DNA of 56,679 nt, taken from the NCBI GenBank assembly GCA_003506895.1, contig DNXO01000023.1:7458-64136 (forward strand). Reading direction: 5' to 3'. The number at the start of each line of letters is the position of its first letter. Positions within the stretch are counted from its first letter, which is position 1. The stretch comes from Acetobacteraceae bacterium. GTDB lineage: Bacteria > Pseudomonadota > Alphaproteobacteria > Acetobacterales > Acetobacteraceae. The notes below the pieces were generated by a model that did not search any database, was not told where the DNA came from, and saw only the letters and a program-made list of their open reading frames with translations. Position numbers and translations under genes: made by a program. Below are positions 8,620 to 16,522 of this stretch, one piece after another.

Positions 8620-8873
8620 TATGCCTTTACCCTCGGCTAGATGCGGAACCAACGTGAGCCAGACGCTAGCCGGATCTTTCATTCGCCGCAACGCAGCATG
8701 ATGAATTTTCGATCATTAAATTTCAGAGTTATCCGATTGTGCTCTTATAATAGTCTTATATGACTAATATCAGGACATATAATGTTCATATTATAGGCGT
8801 TTATGCGGAGTCTATCCAGTTGCAACGATCCTGCTACAATACAACCGGCGGCCAACCCTGGAGACCGATTACG
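8620..8873. promoter_or_regulatory. AT-rich divergent control region between transporter operon and FAD monooxygenase
   Basis: This 254-base gap separates divergent genes. Its central part (about 8700-8800) is far more AT-rich than its surroundings. It contains TATAAT hexamers on the plus strand at 8746-8751 and 8778-8783, and a dyad TATAAT-GTTCAT-ATTATA at 8778-8795. No convincing -35 partner can be named. It probably holds both promoters and a regulator site. Confidence 0.45.
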
Positions 8874-10127
8874 ATGACAGTATTGATAGCCGGTGGCGGT
8901 ATCGCCGGACTGACGGCCGCGCTCAGCCTTCATCAGATCGGAATCGAATGCCGCGTGTTCGAAACCGTGTCCTCGCCCCGCCCGCTGGGTGTCGGCATCA
9001 ATGTCCTGCCCCACGCGGTGCGCGAACTGACCGAGCTGGGCTTGCTCGACGAATTGGTCGAAACAGGGATCCCGACCGCCGAACTCGCCTATTACAACAA
9101 GCACGGCCAACGCATCTGGTCCGAAGCCCGTGGTCAGGACGCAGGCTATCGTTGGCCGCAGTTCTCGATCCACCGCGGTGAGCTGCAACTGATCCTGCTG
9201 GCCGCCGCTCGTGAGCGACTTGGGGCGCACAACATCCTGACCGGGTACCACCTAAACGGCTGGGACGAGACCGCCACCGGCGTCCGCGCCCGGTTCACCG
9301 ACAAACGCACCGGCCGCAGACTCCCGGACGAAGACGGGGAGGTGCTGATCGGGGCCGACGGCATCCATTCCGTCGTGCGGAGCACACTCTACCCTAAGGA
9401 AGGCGCCCCGATCTGGAACGGCGCCATCCTTTGGCGCGGCACTACGCGGGCAGCGCCGTATCTGACCGGGCGCAGCATGATCATGGCGGGGCACGAGTTC
9501 CAGAAGTTCGTCGCCTATCCGATCTCTCGCTTCGCCGCCGACCGGGGCGATGCGGTCATCAACTGGATCGCCGAACGCAAGTTCCGACCCGACCATTCCT
9601 GGCGGCGCGAGGACTGGAACCGGCCCGGCGAACTTGCCGACTTCCTGCCGCAATTCGCCGATTGGCGGTTTGACTGGCTGGACGTCCCGAGCATCATCGA
9701 GGCTGCGGACCAGTGCTTCGAATACCCGATGGTCGATCGCGATCCGCTTCCCCACTGGACCTTCGGCCGCGTCACGCTTCTGGGCGATGCGGCCCATGCG
9801 ATGTATCCGATCGGCTCCAACGGCGCATCACAGGGCATTCTGGACGCCCGCGTCTTGGCTCGGGAAATCCGCAGGGCCGGCCCCACACCGAAGGCGCTTG
9901 AGGCCTACGAGGCCGAGCGGCGGCCGGCGACATCGAAGATCGTGCTCGCCAACCGCGCCAACGGCCCGGAGCAGGTTATGCAACTGGTGGAACAGCGCGC
10001 GCCGAATGGGTTCGCCCGGATCGAGGACGTGCTGACCCCTGCGGAACTGGAGGGCACGGCAGCCAACTACAAACGGCTCGCGGGGTTCGATAAGGATGCG
10101 CTGAACGCTCGCGAGCCGATTGTTTAG
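8874..10127 (+). CDS. FAD-dependent aromatic-type monooxygenase (UbiH/PHBH fold)
   Basis: The protein has 417 residues. The start at 8874 places the dinucleotide fold GGGIAGLTAA at residues 6-15, immediately after the first strand, with GGAGA about 10 bases upstream. The ADG segment near residue 159 and the second FAD motif LLGDAAHAM near 302 are both present. Such enzymes use NAD(P)H and O2 to hydroxylate aromatic or heteroaromatic rings. It is transcribed divergently from the transporter/RutA operon through an AT-rich region, so it may belong to the same regulon. The substrate is unknown. Confidence 0.88.
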   Translation: MTVLIAGGGIAGLTAALSLHQIGIECRVFETVSSPRPLGVGINVLPHAVRELTELGLLDELVETGIPTAELAYYNKHGQRIWSEARGQDAGYRWPQFSIHRGELQLILLAAARERLGAHNILTGYHLNGWDETATGVRARFTDKRTGRRLPDEDGEVLIGADGIHSVVRSTLYPKEGAPIWNGAILWRGTTRAAPYLTGRSMIMAGHEFQKFVAYPISRFAADRGDAVINWIAERKFRPDHSWRREDWNRPGELADFLPQFADWRFDWLDVPSIIEAADQCFEYPMVDRDPLPHWTFGRVTLLGDAAHAMYPIGSNGASQGILDARVLAREIRRAGPTPKALEAYEAERRPATSKIVLANRANGPEQVMQLVEQRAPNGFARIEDVLTPAELEGTAANYKRLAGFDKDALNAREPIV

Positions 10128-10133
10128 GCGCGA

Positions 10134-11021
10134 TTACGATTGCCTGCTCCGCACTTCCACCCCGGCCCAGCCCTCCATCACCTTGATCAATGACGTGAAA
10201 TCGGCCGGCCCAAGCCCCTGCTGTTCGGCGAACCGCCAGAGCTGGCCGACCGTTCCGTGGACCCACATCGGCACCCCCAGCGCCTCGGCCTCTTGCAGCC
10301 CCAGCACTACGTCTTTCAGCATGATCGTCAGGCTGGACCCGTAGTCGAACGTCCCCGGCAGCACCGATCTCGGCACCTTGGTCAGCGTCGCGCTGTTCTG
10401 CCCGGTCGAGACATTCAGGATGTCCACCATCTGATCCGGGTCCAGGCCACCCTTTGCCCCCAGCACCAGGGCCTCGAACGCGGTCGCCATGTTCGCCGCG
10501 TTGATCAGGTTGTTCACCAGCTTCATCAGCTGCGCCTGACCGGGCTTTTCCCCCACCTCGAACACGTTCTTGCCGATCTGTCGCAGCCACGGCCGTAAGT
10601 CTTCCTTGGCTGATTCCGGCCCAGCAACGATCACCGTCAACGTCCCGGCCCTGGCGCCTTTCGGGCCGCCGCTGATCGGGCAGTCCACCAGCGTAATCCC
10701 CTGCGCCTCGACTATCGCCTGGACCTTGGCCTGAGCCGGCCCGCCGATCGTGGACATCTCCACGTACGTCCTCACGGCACGTCCTTTCGCCACATCGCGC
10801 GCCACCGATTCGCAGATCGCACCACTCGGCAGACATGCGAAAACGATACGCGCGGCGTCCGCGACCCCGGTCGGCGAGGCATGCGCGATCGCCCCCTTGG
10901 CGACGAAAGGTGCAAGCGCTGCCTTGTTCGGATCGAACAGGTGCAGCGTCGCCCCGGCGTCCCGCAACCGTTCGGCTATGGCCGAACCCATCTGCCCAAG
11001 CCCTAAAAATCCAAGTTCCAT
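10134..11021 (-). CDS. NAD(P)-dependent beta-hydroxyacid dehydrogenase (3-hydroxyisobutyrate dehydrogenase family)
   Basis: The protein has 295 residues. The N-terminal Rossmann motif GLGQMG is at 7-12, the substrate loop DCPISGGPKGA is at 113-123, and the catalytic Lys lies in KLVNNL (K167). A strong AGGAGG lies 7-8 bases before the ATG. It converges with the FAD monooxygenase (6-base gap) and diverges from the SDR at 11104. Family members oxidise 3-hydroxyisobutyrate, tartronate semialdehyde or similar compounds. The specific substrate cannot be assigned. Confidence 0.88.
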   Translation of the reverse strand: MELGFLGLGQMGSAIAERLRDAGATLHLFDPNKAALAPFVAKGAIAHASPTGVADAARIVFACLPSGAICESVARDVAKGRAVRTYVEMSTIGGPAQAKVQAIVEAQGITLVDCPISGGPKGARAGTLTVIVAGPESAKEDLRPWLRQIGKNVFEVGEKPGQAQLMKLVNNLINAANMATAFEALVLGAKGGLDPDQMVDILNVSTGQNSATLTKVPRSVLPGTFDYGSSLTIMLKDVVLGLQEAEALGVPMWVHGTVGQLWRFAEQQGLGPADFTSLIKVMEGWAGVEVRSRQS

Positions 11022-11103
11022 GATTCGTTCCTCCTGGCCTGGATGATGACATGCATCGCGCTCTGACGCATTGTGGCGCGGTCCAATTCGAAGGAGGAAA
11101 CCA

Positions 11104-12015
11104 ATGGGTATGCTTGATGGGAAAGTCGCGGTCGTTACCGGGGCTGGCGGCGGTATCGGACGCGCCACCGCGATTGCGATCGCGGCGAACGGCGGCAAGG
11201 TCGTGGTCAACGACATCGGTGCGACGGTCACCGGCGAAGGCCATGATGCCGGCCCTGCGCAGCGCGTCGTCCAGGAAATCGAGCAGGCCCATGGCAAGGG
11301 CATGGCCGTCGCCAACAGCGGCAGCGTGTCCAGTTGGGAAGACGCCCAGCGCATGGTGCAGGACGCGATCGACCATTTTGGCCGCATCGACATCGTGGTG
11401 AACAACGCCGGCATTCTGCGCGACCGCATGTTCCACTATATGTCGATCGAAGAGTGGGACGCGGTGATCAAGGTCCATCTGTATGGCGCCTTCTACGTCT
11501 CCCGCGCGGCCATTCCGCATTTCCGCAAGCAAGAGAGCGGCTGCTACACGCACATCACCTCGACGTCCGGCCTGATCGGCAGCGTGGGCCAGGTGAACTA
11601 CGGCGCCGCCAAGATGGGCATCGCCGGCCTGTCGCGGAACATCGCGATGGACATGCAGCGCTATAATGTGCGGTCGAACTGCATCGGGCCGCATGCGTTC
11701 AGCCGCATGATCGAAACCGTGCCCGGCCAGACCGAGGAACAGCTTCAGGCCCGTGCCGCGAAGACGCGTCCGGATCACATCGCGCAGTTGATCGCGTTCC
11801 TGGGCACCGATGCCGCGTCCAGCGTGTCCGGGCAGATCTTCGGGGTGCGCGGGAACGAGATTTACCTCTACAACCAGCCCCGCCCGATCCGCATCATGGC
11901 GCGGAACGACGGCTGGAACCCCGAGAAGCTGGCCGAACATTGGCTGCCGGCGGTGAAGAACAGCTTCACGCCGCTGGAACGGACCCGCGACGTGTACGCC
12001 TGGGATCCGATCTAA
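11104..12015 (+). CDS. Short-chain dehydrogenase/reductase, 3-hydroxyacyl-CoA dehydrogenase-like
   Basis: The protein has 303 residues. The start is fixed by GGAGG upstream of the ATG at 11104. It has cofactor motif TGAGGGIG (12-19), NNAG (about 100-103) and an intact active site with Ser near 153-155 and Y166xxxK170. An unusually long C-terminal extension of about 50 residues, and a VVVNDIGA segment after strand 2, resemble the dehydrogenase part of multifunctional beta-oxidation enzymes. It probably shares a transcript with the TPP enzyme 83 bases downstream. NAD-linked oxidation of a hydroxyacyl-CoA is the best guess. Confidence 0.88.
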   Translation: MGMLDGKVAVVTGAGGGIGRATAIAIAANGGKVVVNDIGATVTGEGHDAGPAQRVVQEIEQAHGKGMAVANSGSVSSWEDAQRMVQDAIDHFGRIDIVVNNAGILRDRMFHYMSIEEWDAVIKVHLYGAFYVSRAAIPHFRKQESGCYTHITSTSGLIGSVGQVNYGAAKMGIAGLSRNIAMDMQRYNVRSNCIGPHAFSRMIETVPGQTEEQLQARAAKTRPDHIAQLIAFLGTDAASSVSGQIFGVRGNEIYLYNQPRPIRIMARNDGWNPEKLAEHWLPAVKNSFTPLERTRDVYAWDPI

Positions 12016-12025
12016 CTTTCTCGTC

Positions 12026-12047
12026 ATGGCGGGCGCAGGCCCGCCAT
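12026..12047. repeat. Dispersed palindrome copy between SDR and TPP enzyme genes
   Basis: A perfect 9-bp stem (12026-12034 with 12039-12047) is followed by the family tail CCATCCACGCCTTT. It is intergenic and lacks a T-tract. The same stem and tail recur at 16394-16479. Confidence 0.65.
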
Positions 12048-12098
12048 CCACGCCTTTGTCGGACCCTGGCGCCGAGATAACCACAGGATCACCAGTTC

Positions 12099-13736
12099 AT
12101 GCCATCGACTCTACGCGGCGCCGATATTGTTGTGCGCACTCTGGAACGTGCGGGCCATACGGACATCTTTACCTTGTCCGGCAACCACATCATGTCGCTG
12201 TTCGACGCCGCGATCGAGACGAAGCTGACCCTGATGCACGTCCGCCACGAAGCCGCGACCGTGCACATGGCGGACGCGTATGGACGTTTGACGGGACGCC
12301 CGGGCATTGCCTGGGTGACCGGCGGCCCCGGACACGCCAACGCGGTCGGCGCATTGTTCACCGCGCTGGGCCAGGAAACTCCGATGGTCCTGATCTCCGG
12401 CCATACCGAGACCGATCAACTTGGGCGCGGCGGATTCCAGGAACTTCGGCAGGTGGACATGGCCGCGCCGGTGACCAAGGCCGCCTGGATGGCGACCGAT
12501 ACCGCCCGCGTTGGCATGGATGTCGCCAAGGCAATCCGCATCGCCACCTCTGGGCGACCGGGTCCGGTGCATCTCAGCCTGCCATCCGACATCCTGGACG
12601 CGACGGTGCCCGCCGACGCGGTGGTCTGGCCGACCGAAGCAGACTTCACCGATCCGTCCATCCCCCTGGCCGACCCCGCCGCCGACGCGATCATCGCGCT
12701 GCTGGCAACGGCGAAACGTCCCCTTGTCATCGGCGCGCCCGTGTTGGCGACCCGTCGCGGACGCGACCTGCTGCGCCGGATCGAGCAGACATTGACCATT
12801 CCGGCCTGCCTCAGCGAGGGGCCGAGAAGCTTCAACGACGCCAGCCTGGGTGCGTATGCCGACGTCGCCCGACGCGCCGATATGGTCCTGCTGCTGGGCA
12901 AACCCCTGGACTTCACCCTGAAATTCGGCGGGGCGCCGTTCGCTGCCGACTGCCGCTTCATCGCCCTCGATCCCGACGGGGCGTTGCTGGACAGAGCCGC
13001 GCGGTTCAAAGGACCGATGCTGGCATTCGGCTGCGTCGCCGACACATATCCCGCCGGCGAGGCCCTGATCGCGCGCGGTGCCTGCAAGGTCTCCGGTGAT
13101 TCCGCATGGTTCGCCGATGCCCGCGCCTGCTTCGACGACCGCCCGGCCGCCTGGAAGGACCTCGTTTCCAAAACCCCAGGCAAACTGCACCCGGCCGAGG
13201 TGTTCAATACGCTGCAAACGTATCTGTCGCGACAGCCGGACAGCGTGCTGATCTGCGACGGCGGCGAGTTCGCGCAATGGGGCCAAAGCATCCTGCGCAA
13301 CGACCGGCGCATGATTAACGGCGTTGCCGGCTCGATCGGTTCCTCGCTGCCGATGGCCGCCGGCGCGCGGGTCGTCGAGCAAACGGCGCCGGTCTTCGCC
13401 GTTATGGGTGACGGAACATTCGGCTTTCATATGTCGGAGATCGAGACGGCGGTTCGCCTCAACCTGCCGTATATCGCGGTCGTCGGCACTGACGCCCGCT
13501 GGAACGCCGAGTACAATCTGCAGGTCCGCGACTACGGCCCGAACCGCACCCATGGCTGCGAACTCAATCCCACCCGTTACGATCTTGTTGCCACCGCACT
13601 CGGCGGACATGGCGAACTGGTTGAAAACGCCGGGGACCTGGCCGGCGCGATCGACCGTTCCCTGGCCAGTGGCAAACCGGCCGTCATCAACGTGATGATC
13701 GAAAGCATCCCGTCGCCGGTCATCAAGCGCGGATGA
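12099..13736 (+). CDS. Thiamine diphosphate-dependent enzyme, acetolactate synthase-like
   Basis: The protein has 545 residues with the three-domain order of this family: an N-terminal pyrimidine-binding domain with the catalytic Glu in HEAA (E51), a central domain (about 190-330), and a C-terminal PP-binding domain with GDG near 437-439. The usual metal-ligand Asn about 25 residues later appears to be Thr (VVGTDARWN). This is seen in the sequence, but its effect is unknown. Candidates include a 2-hydroxyacyl-CoA lyase, a decarboxylase or a carboligase. A CoA transferase gene 550 bases downstream recalls the oxalyl-CoA decarboxylase/formyl-CoA transferase pairing, but motifs do not prove that reaction. 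Confidence 0.82.
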   Translation: MPSTLRGADIVVRTLERAGHTDIFTLSGNHIMSLFDAAIETKLTLMHVRHEAATVHMADAYGRLTGRPGIAWVTGGPGHANAVGALFTALGQETPMVLISGHTETDQLGRGGFQELRQVDMAAPVTKAAWMATDTARVGMDVAKAIRIATSGRPGPVHLSLPSDILDATVPADAVVWPTEADFTDPSIPLADPAADAIIALLATAKRPLVIGAPVLATRRGRDLLRRIEQTLTIPACLSEGPRSFNDASLGAYADVARRADMVLLLGKPLDFTLKFGGAPFAADCRFIALDPDGALLDRAARFKGPMLAFGCVADTYPAGEALIARGACKVSGDSAWFADARACFDDRPAAWKDLVSKTPGKLHPAEVFNTLQTYLSRQPDSVLICDGGEFAQWGQSILRNDRRMINGVAGSIGSSLPMAAGARVVEQTAPVFAVMGDGTFGFHMSEIETAVRLNLPYIAVVGTDARWNAEYNLQVRDYGPNRTHGCELNPTRYDLVATALGGHGELVENAGDLAGAIDRSLASGKPAVINVMIESIPSPVIKRG

Positions 13737-13848
13737 TGTACACAAGACCGTAATTATACCGGTAGGATCATCCGGGCACGGTTTCGTGTTGCCCGTGAAC
13801 AGGGGCCGAGGCGTTATCCTCACGCGCAATGCGTAAGGAGAGTGTCGC

Positions 13849-14214
13849 ATGAGGAAGCTCGCCGTCGTCGCCATTCTGTTCACCAGCACGTCGGTATCGG
13901 CGATGGCCGCGCCCTTTTGCCTGCAGATCACCGGCGCCGCACCCATGTGCATGTACGCCGACGGCAACCAGTGCCAGCAAGACGCCAACCGGCAGAACGG
14001 CGCATGCATCCCCAATCCGGCGGAGATGAAGATGCCTTCCAGCCGGATTGGCGAATACTGCATGATGCTGCCGATCGGCTTTACCCATTGCGGCTACGCC
14101 GACGGCAACGCCTGCGCCCGCGATGCGCTGGAGCAGCACGGCATATGCGCCAAGAGCGCCGGAGCGATCCCGCCGCAGGTCCCCGATCCCTTCGTTCCCA
14201 ACGCCGGACGGTAA
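13849..14214 (+). CDS. Small secreted Cys-rich protein with an internal duplication
   Basis: The protein has 121 residues. A basic N-terminus and hydrophobic core end at SVSAMAA, a plausible signal peptidase I site near residue 21. The mature part consists of two similar units, each C-x(about 9)-C-x-YADGN-x-C-x2-DA-x(about 6)-C, followed by a Pro-rich end. Eight regularly spaced cysteines suggest disulfides in the periplasm. It resembles in style the small Cys-rich exported proteins common in Bradyrhizobium-like bacteria, but I cannot name the family securely. It lies alone between the TPP enzyme and the CoA transferase. Function unknown. Confidence 0.7.
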   Translation: MRKLAVVAILFTSTSVSAMAAPFCLQITGAAPMCMYADGNQCQQDANRQNGACIPNPAEMKMPSSRIGEYCMMLPIGFTHCGYADGNACARDALEQHGICAKSAGAIPPQVPDPFVPNAGR

Positions 14215-14286
14215 CCCCCCCCGTCTCTGTCGGTTGACGCTGCGAACCCCAGGCGGCACGGTACCTTCAAAGACAGGAGGAAACCG

Positions 14287-15474
14287 ATGGGACGTCCGTT
14301 CGAAGGCATCCGCATCATCGACATCACGCACGTGCTGGCCGGCCCGTTCGCCGCCTATCAGCTCGGTTTAATGGGCGCCGACGTCATCAAGGTCGAGGAC
14401 CCGAACGACCCCGATCAAAGCCGGGATTCCGGCACCGACCACGACCTGAACCATGCCGGCATGGGCACCGGGTTCCTGACGCAGGGATCGAACAAGCGCG
14501 CCATCACCCTGAACCTGAAAACCGAGCAGGGCCGGGAGATACTGAGGAAGCTGGTGGCGACCGCCGATGTGCTGGTTGAAAACTACCGACCCGGCGCTTT
14601 CGAGGCCCTGGGCCTGGGCTACGACGATCTTCGCAAGATCAACCCCAAACTGATCTACGCATCGTTTTCGGCGTTCGGCCAGGGCGGCCCGAAGCGCATC
14701 CGCACGGCCTACGACCACGTGATTCAGTCCACCTCCGGCATCATGGCGATGACCGGTACGCCCGAGGTCAACCCGATCAAGATCGGCGCCCCCGCGATCG
14801 ACTATGCCACCGGGACCATGGGCGCCTATGCCCTGTCCGCCGCGCTGTTCCAGCGGGAGCGTACCGGTCAGGGCCAGCGCATCGACATGGCGATGCTGGA
14901 TGTCGCGATGATCCTGATGGCCAGCCACGTCACCGGCTACCTGCGCAACGGCAAGCACCCCAAGCCGAACGGCAATCGGATGCCGCACGCCACCTCCATG
15001 GCCTACCAAACCAAGGACGGCACCGTAATGCTCGGCGCCTCCAACCTGCGGCAGCAGAAGCGGCTCTGGACGGTGCTGGAACGCGCCGATCTGATCAAGC
15101 GCACCAACGACGAACGCGACGCCGATTACGACCGCGAGTGCCGCACGCTGACCGAAATCATGCTGACCCGCACCGCCGCCGAGTGGGAGGAGTTCCTGCA
15201 GGAGAGCCACGTCCCTGCCTCCCGCGTCCGCACCATGGGCGAGGCGCTGGCCGACCCCCAGCTTCAGTCGCGCGGCCTGCTGCACCGGCACGACCACGCG
15301 CCGGGAATCAGCGGGCCGGTCACGGTTCCAGTCGCCGCCTTCAAGTTTGGTCACGACGGCCCACGCGTGGATCGGCCGCCGCCGATGTTCGGCCAGCACA
15401 ATGACGAGGTTCTGGCCGACCTGGGTTACACTCCGGCCGAGATCACCGGCTTCCGCTCGGCAAAGATCATCTGA
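14287..15474 (+). CDS. Class III CoA transferase (CaiB/BaiF family)
   Basis: The protein has 395 residues, usual for the family. It has the N-terminal DITHVLAGPFAAYQLGLMGADVIKVE-type block (positions about 11-37), the GSNKRAITLNLKT block, and the catalytic Asp in AIDYATG (D172), which forms the aspartyl-CoA thioester. GGAGG lies 7 bases before the ATG. It moves CoA between carboxylic acids in the cytoplasm. It is followed 15 bases later by an LLM enzyme gene, so the two form an operon. Substrate pairs are not predictable; formyl/oxalyl, succinyl or branched acids are possible. Confidence 0.92.
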   Translation: MGRPFEGIRIIDITHVLAGPFAAYQLGLMGADVIKVEDPNDPDQSRDSGTDHDLNHAGMGTGFLTQGSNKRAITLNLKTEQGREILRKLVATADVLVENYRPGAFEALGLGYDDLRKINPKLIYASFSAFGQGGPKRIRTAYDHVIQSTSGIMAMTGTPEVNPIKIGAPAIDYATGTMGAYALSAALFQRERTGQGQRIDMAMLDVAMILMASHVTGYLRNGKHPKPNGNRMPHATSMAYQTKDGTVMLGASNLRQQKRLWTVLERADLIKRTNDERDADYDRECRTLTEIMLTRTAAEWEEFLQESHVPASRVRTMGEALADPQLQSRGLLHRHDHAPGISGPVTVPVAAFKFGHDGPRVDRPPPMFGQHNDEVLADLGYTPAEITGFRSAKII

Positions 15475-15489
15475 ACAGGACAATACGTT

Positions 15490-16353
15490 ATGAAACTGGG
15501 ACGTTTAGGGGTTTGGTACTCCGCCGATAAGCACGCGGACGCCGCGGCCGTCGCCGCCTTCGTCAAGACCGTGGAGAAGCTGGGTTTCGATACGTTGTGG
15601 TATCCGGAATCGCGCGGATTTGAATCGTTCACCATTGCCGGATTCATGCTCTCGCAGAGCAGCACATTGAAAATCGGCAGCTCCATCGCCTCGATCTACG
15701 CACGCGACGCATTCACCGCCCGACGCGGCATGATCAGCCTGAACCAGCTTTACGGGAACCGATTCATCCTGGGCCTGGGCGTCAGCCACATGCCGATGGT
15801 CGAGGGCATCCGCGGGCACGTTTACGAAAAGCCGATCCCGGCGATGCGGTCCTACCTGAACGGGATCATGAAAGGCGAGGCTGGCGCTGCCGATTTTCCG
15901 ATCTGCGTCGCGGCCCTTGGCCCGCTGATGCTGAAACTGTCAGGACAGATGACGCAGGGCGCGATCCCCTACAACACGATACCGAAGCACACGGCCGAGG
16001 CCGCGAAGATCCTCGGCCCCAACAAGTGGCTGGCGATCGAACAGAAGGTCACGATCGAAACCGATCCCGCCAAGGCACGGGCGCTGGGGCGTCAGGAACT
16101 GTCTCGCTACATGGTGCTGGATAATTACCGCAACGCCTGGCTGGGCATGGGCTTCACCGAGTCCGACCTTTCGAACGGTGGTTCAGACTCGTTCATCGAC
16201 CAAATGGTTCTGTCGGGCACGGCGGATCAGGTCAAGGCCGGCCTGCGCGCCCACTTCGCGGCCGGGGCGACGCACGTTGCGATCCAGCCGGTGCATGCGG
16301 CCGGTGACACCGTGGCACGGGATGCCATCCTGGCGGCACTGGCGGATACCTGA
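15490..16353 (+). CDS. LLM class F420/FMN-dependent oxidoreductase (TIGR03620-like)
   Basis: The protein has 287 residues with a luciferase-like TIM barrel. Diagnostic segments are GRLGVWYSADK at the start, FDTLWYPES, GSSIASIYARDAFTARRG and RFILGLGVSHMPMVEG. These match the subfamily often annotated as F420-dependent, although the cofactor cannot be decided here. It is the last gene of the plus-strand run and converges with gcvP across a large palindrome. It probably acts on the acyl or CoA compound handled by the preceding transferase, which is inference from operon position. Confidence 0.85.
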   Translation: MKLGRLGVWYSADKHADAAAVAAFVKTVEKLGFDTLWYPESRGFESFTIAGFMLSQSSTLKIGSSIASIYARDAFTARRGMISLNQLYGNRFILGLGVSHMPMVEGIRGHVYEKPIPAMRSYLNGIMKGEAGAADFPICVAALGPLMLKLSGQMTQGAIPYNTIPKHTAEAAKILGPNKWLAIEQKVTIETDPAKARALGRQELSRYMVLDNYRNAWLGMGFTESDLSNGGSDSFIDQMVLSGTADQVKAGLRAHFAAGATHVAIQPVHAAGDTVARDAILAALADT

Positions 16354-16393
16354 ACCAACGACGCGGGTGGTAAATCGGCTACTGGCCTCTCAT

Positions 16394-16479
16394 CGTCATG
16401 GTGGCCGCAGGGCTGCCATCGACGCCTTCTCCCCGCAGCAGCCAAAGGCGTGGATGGCAGGCCTGCGCCTGCCATGACG
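16394..16479. repeat. Two inverted copies of the dispersed palindrome forming one large hairpin
   Basis: Arms 16394-16428 and 16445-16479 (35 bases each) are near-complementary. Each arm is itself a copy of the smaller palindrome with its GACGCCTT/AAGGCGTG tail. It lies in the gap between convergent LLM and gcvP genes and could end or protect both transcripts. No other content is seen in this 169-base gap. Confidence 0.7.
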
Positions 16480-16522
16480 ATGAAAGGCCGATGCCAGCCC
16501 GTCAGGATTTGCTGGGTTGGAC

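Noticed and set aside
9976..12084. 702-codon open frame on the minus strand
   Set aside because: It runs through and opposite four well-identified genes, has Arg/His/Ala/Gly-rich composition typical of antisense frames in GC-rich DNA, and matches no family.
12111..14063. 650-codon minus-strand open frame opposite the TPP enzyme
   Set aside because: It is antisense to a protein with complete TPP motifs and continues through the next gene; composition is low-complexity and no ribosome site is seen.
12099..15474. Oxalate degradation pair (oxc/frc)
   Set aside because: The neighbouring TPP and CoA-transferase genes suggest it, but the TPP enzyme lacks clear Oxc-specific blocks, so I kept generic names.
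14368..15483. 371-codon minus-strand frame opposite the CoA transferase
   Set aside because: Antisense to a gene with an intact catalytic Asp and start signals; no homology.
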